This document shows positions 11,145 through 20,614 of a stretch of DNA of 64,000 bases, one piece after another; position 1 is the first letter of the stretch, and each line of letters starts with the position of its first letter. Source of the stretch: Tannerellaceae bacterium (GTDB lineage Bacteria > Bacteroidota > Bacteroidia > Bacteroidales > Tannerellaceae). The notes beneath the pieces were generated by a model. It was not told where the DNA came from, searched no databases, and saw only the letters and a list, made by a program, of their open reading frames with translations. The stretch spans positions 79,685 to 143,684 of the forward strand of contig JAJQFE010000022.1 of NCBI GenBank assembly GCA_021201295.1, read 5' to 3'. Made by a program: the position numbers and the translations under genes.

Positions 11145-12917
11145 ATGAAAAGGCTCCTTTTACTCTGTTTTTTCTTTAGTTATTCCATGACTACACTGTC
11201 AGCCCCCGGCTACCAGATACGGGCAAAGATCAGCGGAGTAAAAAATGGCACCCGGTTCTTTTTGCGGGACTTTGATACCCAGCGGATCATTAACTCCGCA
11301 CAGATAGAAAAAGGGGAACTACTCATGAAAGGAGAACTTTTTGATACACCACGGTTAGTCTGGCTGACTACTACGCTGAAAGATGAATTCTACTATAGCG
11401 AGTTGTTTATAGAAAATGATACGTTACTGATCGAAGGAGATTTCCGGGATTTTCTCTATGGACTCCGTGTGCAGGGCTCATCTACCCATCAGGAATATGC
11501 CCGCTATCAGGAAAAAATAAAAGATATTCAGCAAACCATAGATAGCCTTCAGCATATATCCATGTATCTGCAGGATCTGACCTCCGATGATCCGAAAGCT
11601 GCTAAAAGTAAACGCTATTCCAAACAAATGAAGCAGGAACTGAAACGGTTTGTTAACAAAGATAACCGGGTAAACTTTGAATTAGAAATCGATCTTAAAA
11701 CCGGAAGAGCGATAGACCGGCGGGACGTGGTCCGGATGAAATTTATAGATCAGCATATGGAAAGTCCCGCCGCCCAATTCCTGTTGACCCGGGTTATGAA
11801 AAAATTGCCTATGGATTCCCTGCGTTATTTTTACAGCCACATCCCGTTGGAGATGAGACGGAGTAAATATCCCCGTCTGATCAGTAACCAGATCAACCCC
11901 TATGCCGATCAGTGTATTAAAGAAGCCGACCGTCTGATCGCGCAGGAAGGAGAACCCTGGGAACAGGTAGCCTGGGCTGAAGAAGCCTGGAAGCTGTATG
12001 AAGAGGGAGTCCATCTGAACCCGGAACGGGTGGAAGTCTATATTGCACTAGGAAGTATCTATGAACGGCTATTACCCATAAAAGGAATTGACGCCTATGA
12101 TATTTCTCTCAACAGCCTGGAAAAGTTCATAGCCAGTGAGGTAACAGAAGAAGAAAAAGAGGTTGCCCGGAACCGTCTCCGGGATATTCAGTATAAAAAG
12201 AAATTAGCCACCAGTATACACCCGGAAATGGTGGAAGTCAAAGGGGGTACCTATGAGCTTGGATCTACCTATGAAGAAAATAACAATCCGCTCCATAAAG
12301 TGACAGTCAACGATTTTTATATCAGTCGGTATGAGATCACGAACTATCAGTTTGCCTACTTTATACGTGCGTATGGAAGCCGGACAGTCAAATCGGGACC
12401 TGATGAAGGCGAACCTTTGTATTATGAGTCGGAGTGGGGGATACAACAGGAAGAAGCAGTCCCGGGATATGAATCCCATCCAGCGTTATATGTTACCTGG
12501 TACGGAGCCCGGGAATATAGTCAATGGGCAGGAGGCCGGCTTCCCACCGAAGATGAGTGGGAATATGCCGCCCGGGGCGGACGCTACGGAAACCGCCGCC
12601 ATCTCTATAGTGGTGGAATGGAACTCGATAGCGTAGGATGGTATGCCGGAAATTCGGAAGGAAAAACTCATCCGGTCGGGATGAAACAGCCCAATGAATT
12701 AGGACTCTATGATATGAGTGGCAATCTTTGGGAATGGTGTGCGGAACTTATGGAAGAAGAGGGTAAACTATACTCGCCCGTGCGAGGCGGAACCTGGTTT
12801 AACGAACGTGCCATCTGCCGCCCTACCTGCCGGTATTATATTTTTCCAAACAGTAAACATTTTAATAATGGATTCCGGATGGTAAAGGATACTCTTCTGG
12901 AAGAAGAGAAAAAGTAG
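11145..12917 (+). CDS. DUF4369 plus SUMF1 (formylglycine-generating-enzyme-like) fusion protein
   Basis: I take ATG 11145 (MKRLLLLCFFFSYS) because it begins a clear signal peptide and avoids overlap with the upstream gene. Mature residues 25-110 resemble DUF4369 (ISGVKNGTRFFLRDFDT). A helical middle region carries TPR-like pieces (WEQVAWAEEAWKLYEEG). The last 200 residues are an SUMF1/FGE-sulfatase domain: MVEVKGGTYELGS, GRLPTEDEWEYAARGG, LYDMSGNLWEWC and RGGTWFNERAICR. SUMF1 domains include true formylglycine enzymes and many structural homologues such as gliding-type lipoproteins; here the C-terminal cysteines are spaced CRPTC, not the CxxxxC of eukaryotic FGE, so catalytic activity is uncertain. 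It ends in TAG, showing that amber is an ordinary stop here. Confidence 0.8.
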   Translation: MKRLLLLCFFFSYSMTTLSAPGYQIRAKISGVKNGTRFFLRDFDTQRIINSAQIEKGELLMKGELFDTPRLVWLTTTLKDEFYYSELFIENDTLLIEGDFRDFLYGLRVQGSSTHQEYARYQEKIKDIQQTIDSLQHISMYLQDLTSDDPKAAKSKRYSKQMKQELKRFVNKDNRVNFELEIDLKTGRAIDRRDVVRMKFIDQHMESPAAQFLLTRVMKKLPMDSLRYFYSHIPLEMRRSKYPRLISNQINPYADQCIKEADRLIAQEGEPWEQVAWAEEAWKLYEEGVHLNPERVEVYIALGSIYERLLPIKGIDAYDISLNSLEKFIASEVTEEEKEVARNRLRDIQYKKKLATSIHPEMVEVKGGTYELGSTYEENNNPLHKVTVNDFYISRYEITNYQFAYFIRAYGSRTVKSGPDEGEPLYYESEWGIQQEEAVPGYESHPALYVTWYGAREYSQWAGGRLPTEDEWEYAARGGRYGNRRHLYSGGMELDSVGWYAGNSEGKTHPVGMKQPNELGLYDMSGNLWEWCAELMEEEGKLYSPVRGGTWFNERAICRPTCRYYIFPNSKHFNNGFRMVKDTLLEEEKK

Positions 12918-13203
12918 AATTTAGCATAGATCTTCTGTCTCTTATTCAATAAGGTATATAATTCATTAGGAATAGAAGATTAGTTATCAGAAATATTCCC
13001 TCCACCCTCCAAATTCCAAAAATGGAACATTTTACTCCTCTTTTGTCCTACTCCCCATTACCCTTAAATCTCCAACTTTGTATAGGAGTAAAAATCATAG
13101 CAGTACATATAAAAACAAATACAAATGAAAATAAGATACTACATATTATATATGTATGCAAGTATTTTTTACCCCATACCCCCAACAGTAAATTAACCCT
13201 GAT
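12918..13203. other. Intergenic region at the left edge of the C-rich block
   Basis: No protein-like frame is seen. The stretch is AT-rich and contains the change from balanced sequence to the strongly C-rich + strand that runs to about 30.6 kb. The promoter of the lipid cluster must lie here, but I see no exact TAnnTTTG. Confidence 0.4.
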
Positions 13204-14337
13204 ATGGAAAAAGTCAGAGTGAAAAAAGTGAAGACCAGACGCGAAATGAACGATTTCGTGAAACTGCCGGGCCGAATTTACGCAGACTGTCCAAACTATG
13301 TTCCCGACCTCGAAATGGATGTTCGTGAAACATTCAGCTCCAGAAACGTTGGACTCGAATTCTCCGACATACAACCCTTCATCACCTACAACGAAAAAGG
13401 AACCCCCATAGGCCGGATAGCCGGGATCATCAACCACCGCGCAAACAAAAAATGGCAAACAAAAAATGTACGGTTTGGGTTCATCGAATTTATCGACGAC
13501 AAAGCCGTATCCGCCGCCCTCCTCAATGCCGTAGAACAATGGGGCAAAGAACAAGGTATGGAATGCATACAGGGACCGATGGGAATTTTTGACTTCGACA
13601 AAGAAGGAATGCTCATCGAAGACTTCGATAAAATGGGCTCCATGATCACCATATACAATCCACCCTACTACCCGAAGCACATGGAAACCCTCGGATACGA
13701 AAAAGAAGTAGACTGGGTACAGATCAGCATTGAAATACCCAAAGAAGTACCCCCCAAATATGCCCGGGTAGCCAAACTATCAAAAGAAATGTTCGGACTA
13801 CGCGTCAGGAAACTCACCGACACCGACATCCACCAATACGGATACGGCAAAAAAGTATTCCACCTGCTGAACCTCGCCTACGCCCCCCTGTTCGGATATA
13901 CGAAACTGACCGACAAACAGATAGACCTATATCTCAAACGCTATATTCCCCTGGTAGACAAACGCTTCCTGCCCATCATAGAAAACGAAGCCGGAGAAGT
14001 AGTAGGCGCAGTCATAACCATGAACAGCCTCTCAAAAGCCCTGCAAAAAACCAAAGGAAAACTCTTTCCCCTCGGATGGTTCCACCTGCTCCGCGCCCTC
14101 AAATGGAAAAAAGAAGAAAAAGCAGAACTACTGCTCATAGCCGTCCATCCCGACTACCAGGGATTAGGCGTCAACGCCCTCTTCTTTGACGACCTCATCC
14201 CCATCTATAACCAAAGCCACATCAAATGGGCAGAAACAGGACCCCAACTGGAAAACAACGTCCGGGAACTGACTCAGTGGAAACCATTACACCCCACCTT
14301 CACCAAAAGAAGAAGATGCTATAAAAAAAATATATAA
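13204..14337 (+). CDS. GNAT-fold N-acyltransferase-like protein, first gene of the lipid cluster
   Basis: The 377-residue protein resembles the YghO-like/GNAT group often found in Bacteroidota and sometimes mislabelled GTP cyclohydrolase. The C-terminal HPDYQGLGVNALFF matches the acetyl-CoA/acyl-CoA-binding motif A (Q/RxxGxG/A) of GNAT proteins. The N-terminal half has conserved GPMGIFDFDKEGMLIEDFD. No signal peptide or membrane helix is visible, so it is cytoplasmic. It sits 11 bases before the ketosynthase gene, with no terminator between, so it is likely co-transcribed and may place an acyl chain made by the cluster onto an amine. That substrate is inference. Confidence 0.75.
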   Translation: MEKVRVKKVKTRREMNDFVKLPGRIYADCPNYVPDLEMDVRETFSSRNVGLEFSDIQPFITYNEKGTPIGRIAGIINHRANKKWQTKNVRFGFIEFIDDKAVSAALLNAVEQWGKEQGMECIQGPMGIFDFDKEGMLIEDFDKMGSMITIYNPPYYPKHMETLGYEKEVDWVQISIEIPKEVPPKYARVAKLSKEMFGLRVRKLTDTDIHQYGYGKKVFHLLNLAYAPLFGYTKLTDKQIDLYLKRYIPLVDKRFLPIIENEAGEVVGAVITMNSLSKALQKTKGKLFPLGWFHLLRALKWKKEEKAELLLIAVHPDYQGLGVNALFFDDLIPIYNQSHIKWAETGPQLENNVRELTQWKPLHPTFTKRRRCYKKNI

Positions 14338-14348
14338 AAGAAAACAAT

Positions 14349-15572
14349 ATGGAAAAAAGAGTAGTAATAACAGGCATGGGAATCTGGTCATGCCTCGGGA
14401 AAACGCTTGAAGAAGTACGCGAATCCCTCTATACCGGAAAAAGCGGCATAACCTTCAGCCAGGAACGGAAAGAAGCTGGATTCCGCTCAGCCCTATGCGC
14501 CCACATAGAACGACCCGACCTCAAACCCCTCATCCCCCGGAACCAGCGGCAGTTTATGCCCGAAGAAGCCCAATACGCCTACATGGCAACCCGGACAGCA
14601 CTCGAACACGCCCGGCTGGACCAGGACTATATCAACCAACACGAAGTAGGCATTATCTACGGAAATGACTCCGCAGCCGAAGCAACCATGGACGCCCTCG
14701 ACAAATTCCGTGAATTCAGAGACACCGCCGCCTGCGGCAGCGGCGCCATCTTCCAGTCGATGAACTCCACAGTCACCATGAACCTCGCCTGCCTCTTCAG
14801 ACTACGCGGCATCAACCTGACCGCCTCAGGCGCCTGCGCATCCGGCTCACACGCCATCGGATTATCCTATCTGCTTATCCGCAACGGACTACAAGACTGC
14901 ATGATTTGCGGAGGCGCACAGGAAGCCAACCCCTATAGCGTAGCAGCATTCGATGGCATCCAGTCATTCTCCATACGGGAAGACGAACCCACCAAAGCCA
15001 GTCGCCCCTTCGACCGCAACCGCGACGGACTCGTACCCGGCGGAGGCGCAGCAACCATCATAATTGAAAGCTACGAACACGCCATAAAACGAGGCGCACC
15101 CATCCTGGCAGAAATAGTAAGCTGGGGATTCTCCGGCAACGGCGACCACATCTCCACCCCAAACATAGCAGGCCCCACCCGGTCACTGGAAAGCTGCCTG
15201 AAAAACGGCAACATAACCCCACAACAAATAGAATACATAAATGCCCATGCCACCTCCACACGCATCGGCGACAGCCGGGAAGCTCAGGCAATCGCACAAC
15301 TATTCAGCGATTACAAAATACCTGTCACCTCCACCAAAAGCCAGACCGGACACGAAATGTGGATGGCAGGAGCCAGCGAACTCATCTACTCCATGCTCAT
15401 GATGAAAAACAACTTCATAGCAGGCAACATCAACTTCGAACACCCGGATGAAGAAACAGCCTGCCTGAATGTAATACCGGAAACATACGAAACACACTTC
15501 GATATGTTCCTCTCCAACTCATTCGGGTTCGGCGGCACCAACTCAACCCTCATTATAAAAAACATATCATAA
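14349..15572 (+). CDS. Beta-ketoacyl-ACP synthase (KAS II/FabF-like)
   Basis: A 407-residue thiolase-fold ketosynthase with a full active site: Cys163 in GACASGSHAIG, His300 in NAHATSTRIGD, Lys330 and His335 in TKSQTGHEMWMAG. The C-terminal SFGFGGTN loop is present. It would condense malonyl-ACP with an acyl-ACP. It is the only ketosynthase in the cluster; no chain-length-factor partner is seen, unlike many aryl-polyene clusters, so it may be homodimeric. It is followed by the cluster's own ACP after 31 bases. High similarity of the core motifs makes the call secure; the chain it builds is unknown. Confidence 0.92.
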   Translation: MEKRVVITGMGIWSCLGKTLEEVRESLYTGKSGITFSQERKEAGFRSALCAHIERPDLKPLIPRNQRQFMPEEAQYAYMATRTALEHARLDQDYINQHEVGIIYGNDSAAEATMDALDKFREFRDTAACGSGAIFQSMNSTVTMNLACLFRLRGINLTASGACASGSHAIGLSYLLIRNGLQDCMICGGAQEANPYSVAAFDGIQSFSIREDEPTKASRPFDRNRDGLVPGGGAATIIIESYEHAIKRGAPILAEIVSWGFSGNGDHISTPNIAGPTRSLESCLKNGNITPQQIEYINAHATSTRIGDSREAQAIAQLFSDYKIPVTSTKSQTGHEMWMAGASELIYSMLMMKNNFIAGNINFEHPDEETACLNVIPETYETHFDMFLSNSFGFGGTNSTLIIKNIS

Positions 15573-15603
15573 CATACTAATAACAATAAAAAAATAAAAC
15601 ACT

Positions 15604-15846
15604 ATGACACGCAACGACATTGTAGAACAAGTAAACAGCTTATTAGCAGAAGAATTTGAAGTAGACGCAACCCTGTTTACCCCCGAAGCCAACGTAAGGG
15701 ATACTTTATCCTTAGACAGCCTCAGCCTGGTAGACCTGGTAGCTATCATTCAATACACCTACAAAATAAAAATCCCGGTCACCGACCTGAAAACCATACA
15801 AACATTCACCAACCTATACGACTATATAGAAACACACCTCCCATAA
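15604..15846 (+). CDS. Acyl carrier protein
   Basis: 80 residues with the phosphopantetheine attachment site DSL at residues 38-40 (Ser39), followed by SLVDLVAII, the usual helix II. Acidic overall and of normal ACP length. It is dedicated to the cluster, lying between the ketosynthase and the first hotdog protein, whose ATG follows its stop by one base. It would carry the growing chain after activation by a phosphopantetheinyl transferase, which is not encoded in the window. Confidence 0.9.
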   Translation: MTRNDIVEQVNSLLAEEFEVDATLFTPEANVRDTLSLDSLSLVDLVAIIQYTYKIKIPVTDLKTIQTFTNLYDYIETHLP

Positions 15847-15847
15847 G

Positions 15848-16273
15848 ATGAAAAGTGAAGACATAAAAAAACTCATTCCCCAACGCGACCCGGTCCTGAT
15901 GGTAGACGAACTGATAGAGGCAACAGGCGATAAAGCCGTCACCCGCCTCACCGTCAGGCCCGGAAACTACTTTATCGACGAAGACAAGCTACTGGCTGAA
16001 ACCGGATTGATAGAACATATCGCCCAGTCAGCCTCAGCATTCGCAGGACACAAAGCCATAGCCACAGGAGCCACAACACCCCCCATAGGCTATATCGGAG
16101 AAATAAAAAACTTCCATTGCACCCGCCGCCCACACATAGGCGACGAATTACAAACAACCATCACAATAGGAAGCAAAATAGGTGGAATAACAATCATAAC
16201 AGGCGAAACCCGCACCAACAGCGAAACAATAGCCAGTACACAAATGAAAATTTTTATCAACCCCAACCCATAA
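15848..16273 (+). CDS. Hotdog-fold 3-hydroxyacyl-ACP dehydratase-like protein A (keeps Glu, lacks GHFPG)
   Basis: The 141-residue protein aligns with FabZ/FabA-type dehydratases: IPQRDPVLMVDEL at residues 10-22 and LIEHIAQSASAFAGH around Glu56. The GHFPG motif that carries the FabZ catalytic His is absent; the region reads FIDEDKLLAETG. The acidic residue is kept at Glu56. Such proteins occur in aryl-polyene-type clusters as ApeP-like partners. The neighbouring hotdog protein (16287) has the His motif but a Gln in the Glu position, so the two may share composite active sites. That pairing is inference. Confidence 0.8.
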   Translation: MKSEDIKKLIPQRDPVLMVDELIEATGDKAVTRLTVRPGNYFIDEDKLLAETGLIEHIAQSASAFAGHKAIATGATTPPIGYIGEIKNFHCTRRPHIGDELQTTITIGSKIGGITIITGETRTNSETIASTQMKIFINPNP

Positions 16274-16286
16274 AAACAAACCAGCC

Positions 16287-16652
16287 ATGCTGCTTGAAAA
16301 CAAATACTACAAAATCCTCCGGACAACAACCGACGGCCCGGCCGCAACATACCATATCGCCCTGCTGCCCGGTTGCGACGTATACCGCGGACACTTCCCC
16401 GGCAACCCGGTAAGCCCCGGCGTATGCAACATCCAGACCATCCGCGAATGTGCAAGCCTACTGACCGGAAAAAAACTATTCATCAGCACCATCAAACAAT
16501 GCCGCCTGACCGCCGTAGCCTCACCAGCCATTTGCCCGGAAATAACCATACAAATTAGTGCCACCCCCACAGATAACGGATTCAACATTACAGCAAAAAT
16601 CACCGGCACAGAAAAAATATACATGCAATACAAAGGAGAAATGACCCTATGA
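16287..16652 (+). CDS. Hotdog-fold dehydratase-like protein B (keeps GHFPG, Gln in Glu position)
   Basis: 121 residues with GHFPGNPVSPGV (His36), the classic dehydratase motif, but the acidic residue expected about 14 positions later is Gln50 (VCNIQTIRE). Short for a FabZ, typical for an ApeI-like protein. The stop overlaps the ATG of the MMPL exporter by 4 bases (ATGA), which points to translational coupling. With protein A it would dehydrate 3-hydroxyacyl-ACP. Confidence 0.8.
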   Translation: MLLENKYYKILRTTTDGPAATYHIALLPGCDVYRGHFPGNPVSPGVCNIQTIRECASLLTGKKLFISTIKQCRLTAVASPAICPEITIQISATPTDNGFNITAKITGTEKIYMQYKGEMTL

Positions 16653-19129
16653 CAGAACTTTGCCTGAAAATTTATCACTTTTTCCGTAATCATCGGGCCA
16701 TATTCTGGCTGTCCATGATTACCCTATACATTCTCTGCGGATACTTCGCTTCAAAAATACACCTCGAAGAAGACATAAACCAACTCATGCCCTCCTCCAA
16801 AAACGAAGACGGCAGCACCAAACTTGCCTTTGCCAACCTACGCATCAAAGACAAAACATTCCTGCTTTTCGAAGGCAAAGACAGCACCCCCATAGAACAT
16901 ATAATAGAAACCTGCGACGCATTTATCGACTCACTAACCTATAAAAACGCCCTGCTGGAACCCACCCGACAAGTAGTCCAGAACATTTTCTACCAATTAC
17001 CAGATGAACTCATGTTCGACGCCATAGATTACCTGAGTACCCACCTCCCGGCCTATATAGATACCTCCGTCTATGCCCGCCTCGATACCATGCTCACCTA
17101 CGAACACATACAACAACAAATGGAAATCAATTACCACGACTTCCAGAGTCCGGTAGGAACCCTGTTTCCCGAACTTATACAAATAGACCCGGTAGGACTA
17201 CGGAACCTGCTCATAGAACAAATAAAACCCTTCACAAAAGGAGCAGCCGGCAGCTACCAAACCATCGACAACCACTTCTTCGTTCAGGACTCATCCGTAT
17301 GCGTAGCATTCATTACTCCCATGCACTCAGGCATAAATACCGGACAAAGTTCCGCCCTGTTCCACCTGTTAAACGACCAGATAGAAAAATTCGCCCTCAC
17401 CAACCCCCAGGTAAAAATCAGTTATCACGGCACACCCGCCAGCGGATTCAACAACTCACAACAAATAAAAACCGACCTGAAAGGAACCATTACTACCTCA
17501 CTGCTAATCATACTCCTTTTTATCTTTATCTGCTTCCGCAACTACAACACCATCCCACTCCTGATACTACCATTAGGATTTGGCATACTATTCGGATTAG
17601 CCGCCATGTACTTTATCAAAGGGCAATTCTCACTCCTCTCACTCGGCATCGGGGCAATCGTGCTCGGAGTAGCACTCACCTACGTACTTCACATCCTGAC
17701 ACACTACAAATACGTCAGCGACCCCGAACAAGTCCTACGCGACCAGGTCAGACCCGTTTGCCTCGGATGCCTCACCACCATAGGCTCCTTCATGGGACTC
17801 ATCTTCGTACGCACCGAACTACTACAAGACTTCGGACTCTTCGCTATCCTGGCCATTACAGGAACCACCGCATGGAGCCTCCTCTACCTGCCCCAGTTCC
17901 TGCATCCCGGTAAAAACAAACGAAACCACCAGGCATTCGCCATCATCGACCGGATCAACAACTACCCGTTCGACCGCAGCAAACCCCTGATCACCCTTGC
18001 ACTGGCCACCACCATCATATGCCTCGGATACTATCTATCCGGAGATAACCGGTTCGACGCCGATATGCACAACCTCGGCTACAAAGCCCCGGACATTACC
18101 TACTCAGAAGACCTGCTCCGTGCCAAAACCCATACCGGCGACAAACAAAGATACTTCGCAAGCACAGGAACCAGCATGGAAGAAGCCATTAAAAACTTCA
18201 CCATAATGGCCGGCAAATTAGATTCCTTACAACAACTCGGACTGGTAAAAAGCTATACACACACCAACCAGATCTTTATACCCCTGCCAATACAACAACA
18301 ACGCATCCAGGCCTGGAAACAATTCTGGAATCAGGAACGGTTGCAACAAACACACAACCTGATCCAACAAACAGCCCCACAAGCAGGCCTGCGCCCGGAA
18401 GCCTTCGACCCGTTTTTCGAATTGGCCACAGCCGGTTATACCCCCAAAGCACTCTATGAAGCAGCCATCATACCCGAAGGCTACCAATCCACACTCATGG
18501 AACAATCCTACAACGGAGAATACCTCTGCTTCACCTCCGTACGATGCGAAAACGACACCATACGCAACAAAGACAGCCACTACAACCGCATCTGCGATGC
18601 CATAGCCACGACACCCAACCTGCTCGTACTCGACACCTACTATTACACCACAGATACCCTCCTCCAACTCAATGACGACTTCAACGCCCTCCAATGGATA
18701 TCCATGCTATTCGTATTACTGGTACTATTCTTCAGCTTCCGCTACAACCTCCGGCACACCCTGCTCGGCTTCCTGCCCATACTATTAAGTTGGCTGATCG
18801 TATTAGGAGCCATGACCATATGCAATATACAATTCAACCTGATCAACATCATTATTTCCACCTTTATTTTCGGGATAGGCGTAGACTACAGCATATTTGT
18901 GATGGACGGACTGCTGAGTGGCAAACAAAACACCCAATTATTAAAATACCATAAAACCGCTATATTTTTCAGTGCAATTATCTTAATAACTACCGTAAGC
19001 AGTATGCTGTTTGCCCAACACCCGGCCATCCGGTCAGTAGGCTTCCCCACCCTCATCGGATTAATTTCCGCAGTAGGACTAACCTACATCCTGCAACCAG
19101 TCCTGTTCAGAAAAATAAATAAAAAATGA
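16649..19129 (+). CDS. MMPL/RND-family lipid exporter
   Basis: An 826-residue membrane protein with the RND layout: helix 1 near residues 16-34, a large outside domain, a block of about five helices (residues 275-420), a second outside domain, and a final helix block (690-820). Motifs such as GIGAIVLGVALTYVLH and FGIGVDYSIFVMDG match the MMPL helix-4/helix-10 regions with the charged DYS. MMPL proteins move lipids or polyketides across the inner membrane. It overlaps the previous and next genes by 4 bases. Together with the LolA-like gene it gives the cluster its own envelope export route. Confidence 0.9.
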   Translation: MTELCLKIYHFFRNHRAIFWLSMITLYILCGYFASKIHLEEDINQLMPSSKNEDGSTKLAFANLRIKDKTFLLFEGKDSTPIEHIIETCDAFIDSLTYKNALLEPTRQVVQNIFYQLPDELMFDAIDYLSTHLPAYIDTSVYARLDTMLTYEHIQQQMEINYHDFQSPVGTLFPELIQIDPVGLRNLLIEQIKPFTKGAAGSYQTIDNHFFVQDSSVCVAFITPMHSGINTGQSSALFHLLNDQIEKFALTNPQVKISYHGTPASGFNNSQQIKTDLKGTITTSLLIILLFIFICFRNYNTIPLLILPLGFGILFGLAAMYFIKGQFSLLSLGIGAIVLGVALTYVLHILTHYKYVSDPEQVLRDQVRPVCLGCLTTIGSFMGLIFVRTELLQDFGLFAILAITGTTAWSLLYLPQFLHPGKNKRNHQAFAIIDRINNYPFDRSKPLITLALATTIICLGYYLSGDNRFDADMHNLGYKAPDITYSEDLLRAKTHTGDKQRYFASTGTSMEEAIKNFTIMAGKLDSLQQLGLVKSYTHTNQIFIPLPIQQQRIQAWKQFWNQERLQQTHNLIQQTAPQAGLRPEAFDPFFELATAGYTPKALYEAAIIPEGYQSTLMEQSYNGEYLCFTSVRCENDTIRNKDSHYNRICDAIATTPNLLVLDTYYYTTDTLLQLNDDFNALQWISMLFVLLVLFFSFRYNLRHTLLGFLPILLSWLIVLGAMTICNIQFNLINIIISTFIFGIGVDYSIFVMDGLLSGKQNTQLLKYHKTAIFFSAIILITTVSSMLFAQHPAIRSVGFPTLIGLISAVGLTYILQPVLFRKINKK

Positions 19130-20601
19130 AATACGACGTAATAATCATAGGAAGCGGATTAGGCGGACTGGAATGTGCACATATCCTCTCCCGCGCCGGC
19201 ATGAAAGTGCTGGTACTGGAAAAAGAAGCACAGCCAGGAGGCTGCATACAAAGTTACAAAAGGCACGAATTAGCTTTCGACACAGGCTTCCATTATGTAG
19301 GAGGACTCGGCGAAGGACAATCCCTGCATGCCACATTCCGGCACCTGGGACTCCTGTGCCTGCCCTGGCAACGCCTGGACGACCACTTCGACCGGATAAC
19401 CATCGGAGAACGCACTTTCTCATTTGCACAAGGATACGACGCGTTTGTCAGCACATTAGCAGCCGCGTTCCCTTCCCAGCGGGAAGCCCTGCAAGCCTAT
19501 GCCAACCTATTGAAATGCTCCGGCAGCCACCACTTTGACCTGTTGAAACCCTACAGCAGTGAAAACTCTTTTTCCTCCCGGCTTTTTCAAACAAGTGCCT
19601 GGCAATACTTCACCGACACCTTTGACGACCTCCTGTTAGTAAACGTCCTCAGTGGTACATCACTAAAGATGGAACTGCGACAGGAATCCCTGCCACTCTT
19701 TACCTTCGCCCACGGCAACAGCAGCTTCATCGAAAGCAGCTGGCGGTTAAAAGGAGACGGCTCACAGATCGTAAACTCACTGACAAACGACATCCGCACC
19801 CACGGCGGAGAAATCATCACCCGGTCCGAAGTAGAAGAACTGGTGGAAAAAGACGGCAAACTGGTATATGCCCGGAGCACCAACGGAGAAACCTATGAAG
19901 GTAAAACCTTCATTAGCAACGTACACCCAGCCATTACCAACAACTGGATAAAACAGAGCAACCGGATGAAAAAAAACTACCGCAACCGCATCAGTTGTTT
20001 AGAAAATACCTTTGGCATGTTCACCCTGTCACTTCGCATTAAACCCCATGCACTCAAATATTTCAACTGGAATCAATATATCTACAAAAAACCGGATGTA
20101 TGGACTTTCCATCTGCAAAACAACCCCGTCAGCGGTATATTAGTCAGTTGCCGGATACCGGAAGACGGCAGTGAATACACACAACAAATAGATATACTCA
20201 CCCCCATGACCTGGGACAAGTGCGAACAGTGGACACACACCACCGTAGGCCGTAGAGGCAATGAATACAGGGAAATGAAGGAACGCATCGCCGGTGAATG
20301 CATAACATTGGCCGGACAATTTATCCCCGGCCTGTACAACATGATAGCCGGAAGCTACACCAGCACACCGCTCACCTACCGCGACTATACGTACACCCCA
20401 CGGGGATCAGCCTACGGCCTGCGCAAAGATTACAGAGACCCGGTAGTGACCATGCTTTCGCCCCGTACACCCATACCCAACCTGTTCCTTACCGGACAGA
20501 ACCTCATACTACATGGACTACACGGCGTAACCATGACTACCCTCTACACCTGTGCTGAAATAATAGGAAAAGACTATATATGGAACATAATAAAAAACTA
20601 A
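19126..20601 (+). CDS. FAD-dependent oxidoreductase (phytoene-desaturase / retinol-saturase-like)
   Basis: 491 residues beginning with an FAD-binding Rossmann motif (IIIGSGLGGLECA, residues 6-18) and VLVLEKEAQPGGCIQSY, the hallmark of amine-oxidase/phytoene-desaturase-like flavoproteins. The C-terminal NLFLTGQNL..HGLHGVTMT matches the second FAD-contact region. No other carotenoid gene is present, so a role on the ACP-bound or finished acyl chain (saturation or desaturation) is more likely than carotenoid synthesis. Its ATG overlaps the exporter's stop by 4 bases. Confidence 0.82.
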   Translation: MKYDVIIIGSGLGGLECAHILSRAGMKVLVLEKEAQPGGCIQSYKRHELAFDTGFHYVGGLGEGQSLHATFRHLGLLCLPWQRLDDHFDRITIGERTFSFAQGYDAFVSTLAAAFPSQREALQAYANLLKCSGSHHFDLLKPYSSENSFSSRLFQTSAWQYFTDTFDDLLLVNVLSGTSLKMELRQESLPLFTFAHGNSSFIESSWRLKGDGSQIVNSLTNDIRTHGGEIITRSEVEELVEKDGKLVYARSTNGETYEGKTFISNVHPAITNNWIKQSNRMKKNYRNRISCLENTFGMFTLSLRIKPHALKYFNWNQYIYKKPDVWTFHLQNNPVSGILVSCRIPEDGSEYTQQIDILTPMTWDKCEQWTHTTVGRRGNEYREMKERIAGECITLAGQFIPGLYNMIAGSYTSTPLTYRDYTYTPRGSAYGLRKDYRDPVVTMLSPRTPIPNLFLTGQNLILHGLHGVTMTTLYTCAEIIGKDYIWNIIKN

Positions 20602-20614
20602 AAACAATACAACA

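Noticed and set aside
13048..13680. 210-codon frame on the - strand opposite the acyltransferase gene
   Set aside because: No recognised motif, odd Cys/Phe/Val composition, and the opposite strand codes for a good GNAT protein.
17299..17913. 204-codon frame within the MMPL exporter gene
   Set aside because: Same skew artefact; the MMPL frame is complete and conserved.
19126..20601. Carotenoid biosynthesis locus
   Set aside because: The flavoprotein resembles phytoene desaturase, but no phytoene synthase, cyclase or prenyl transferase is present.
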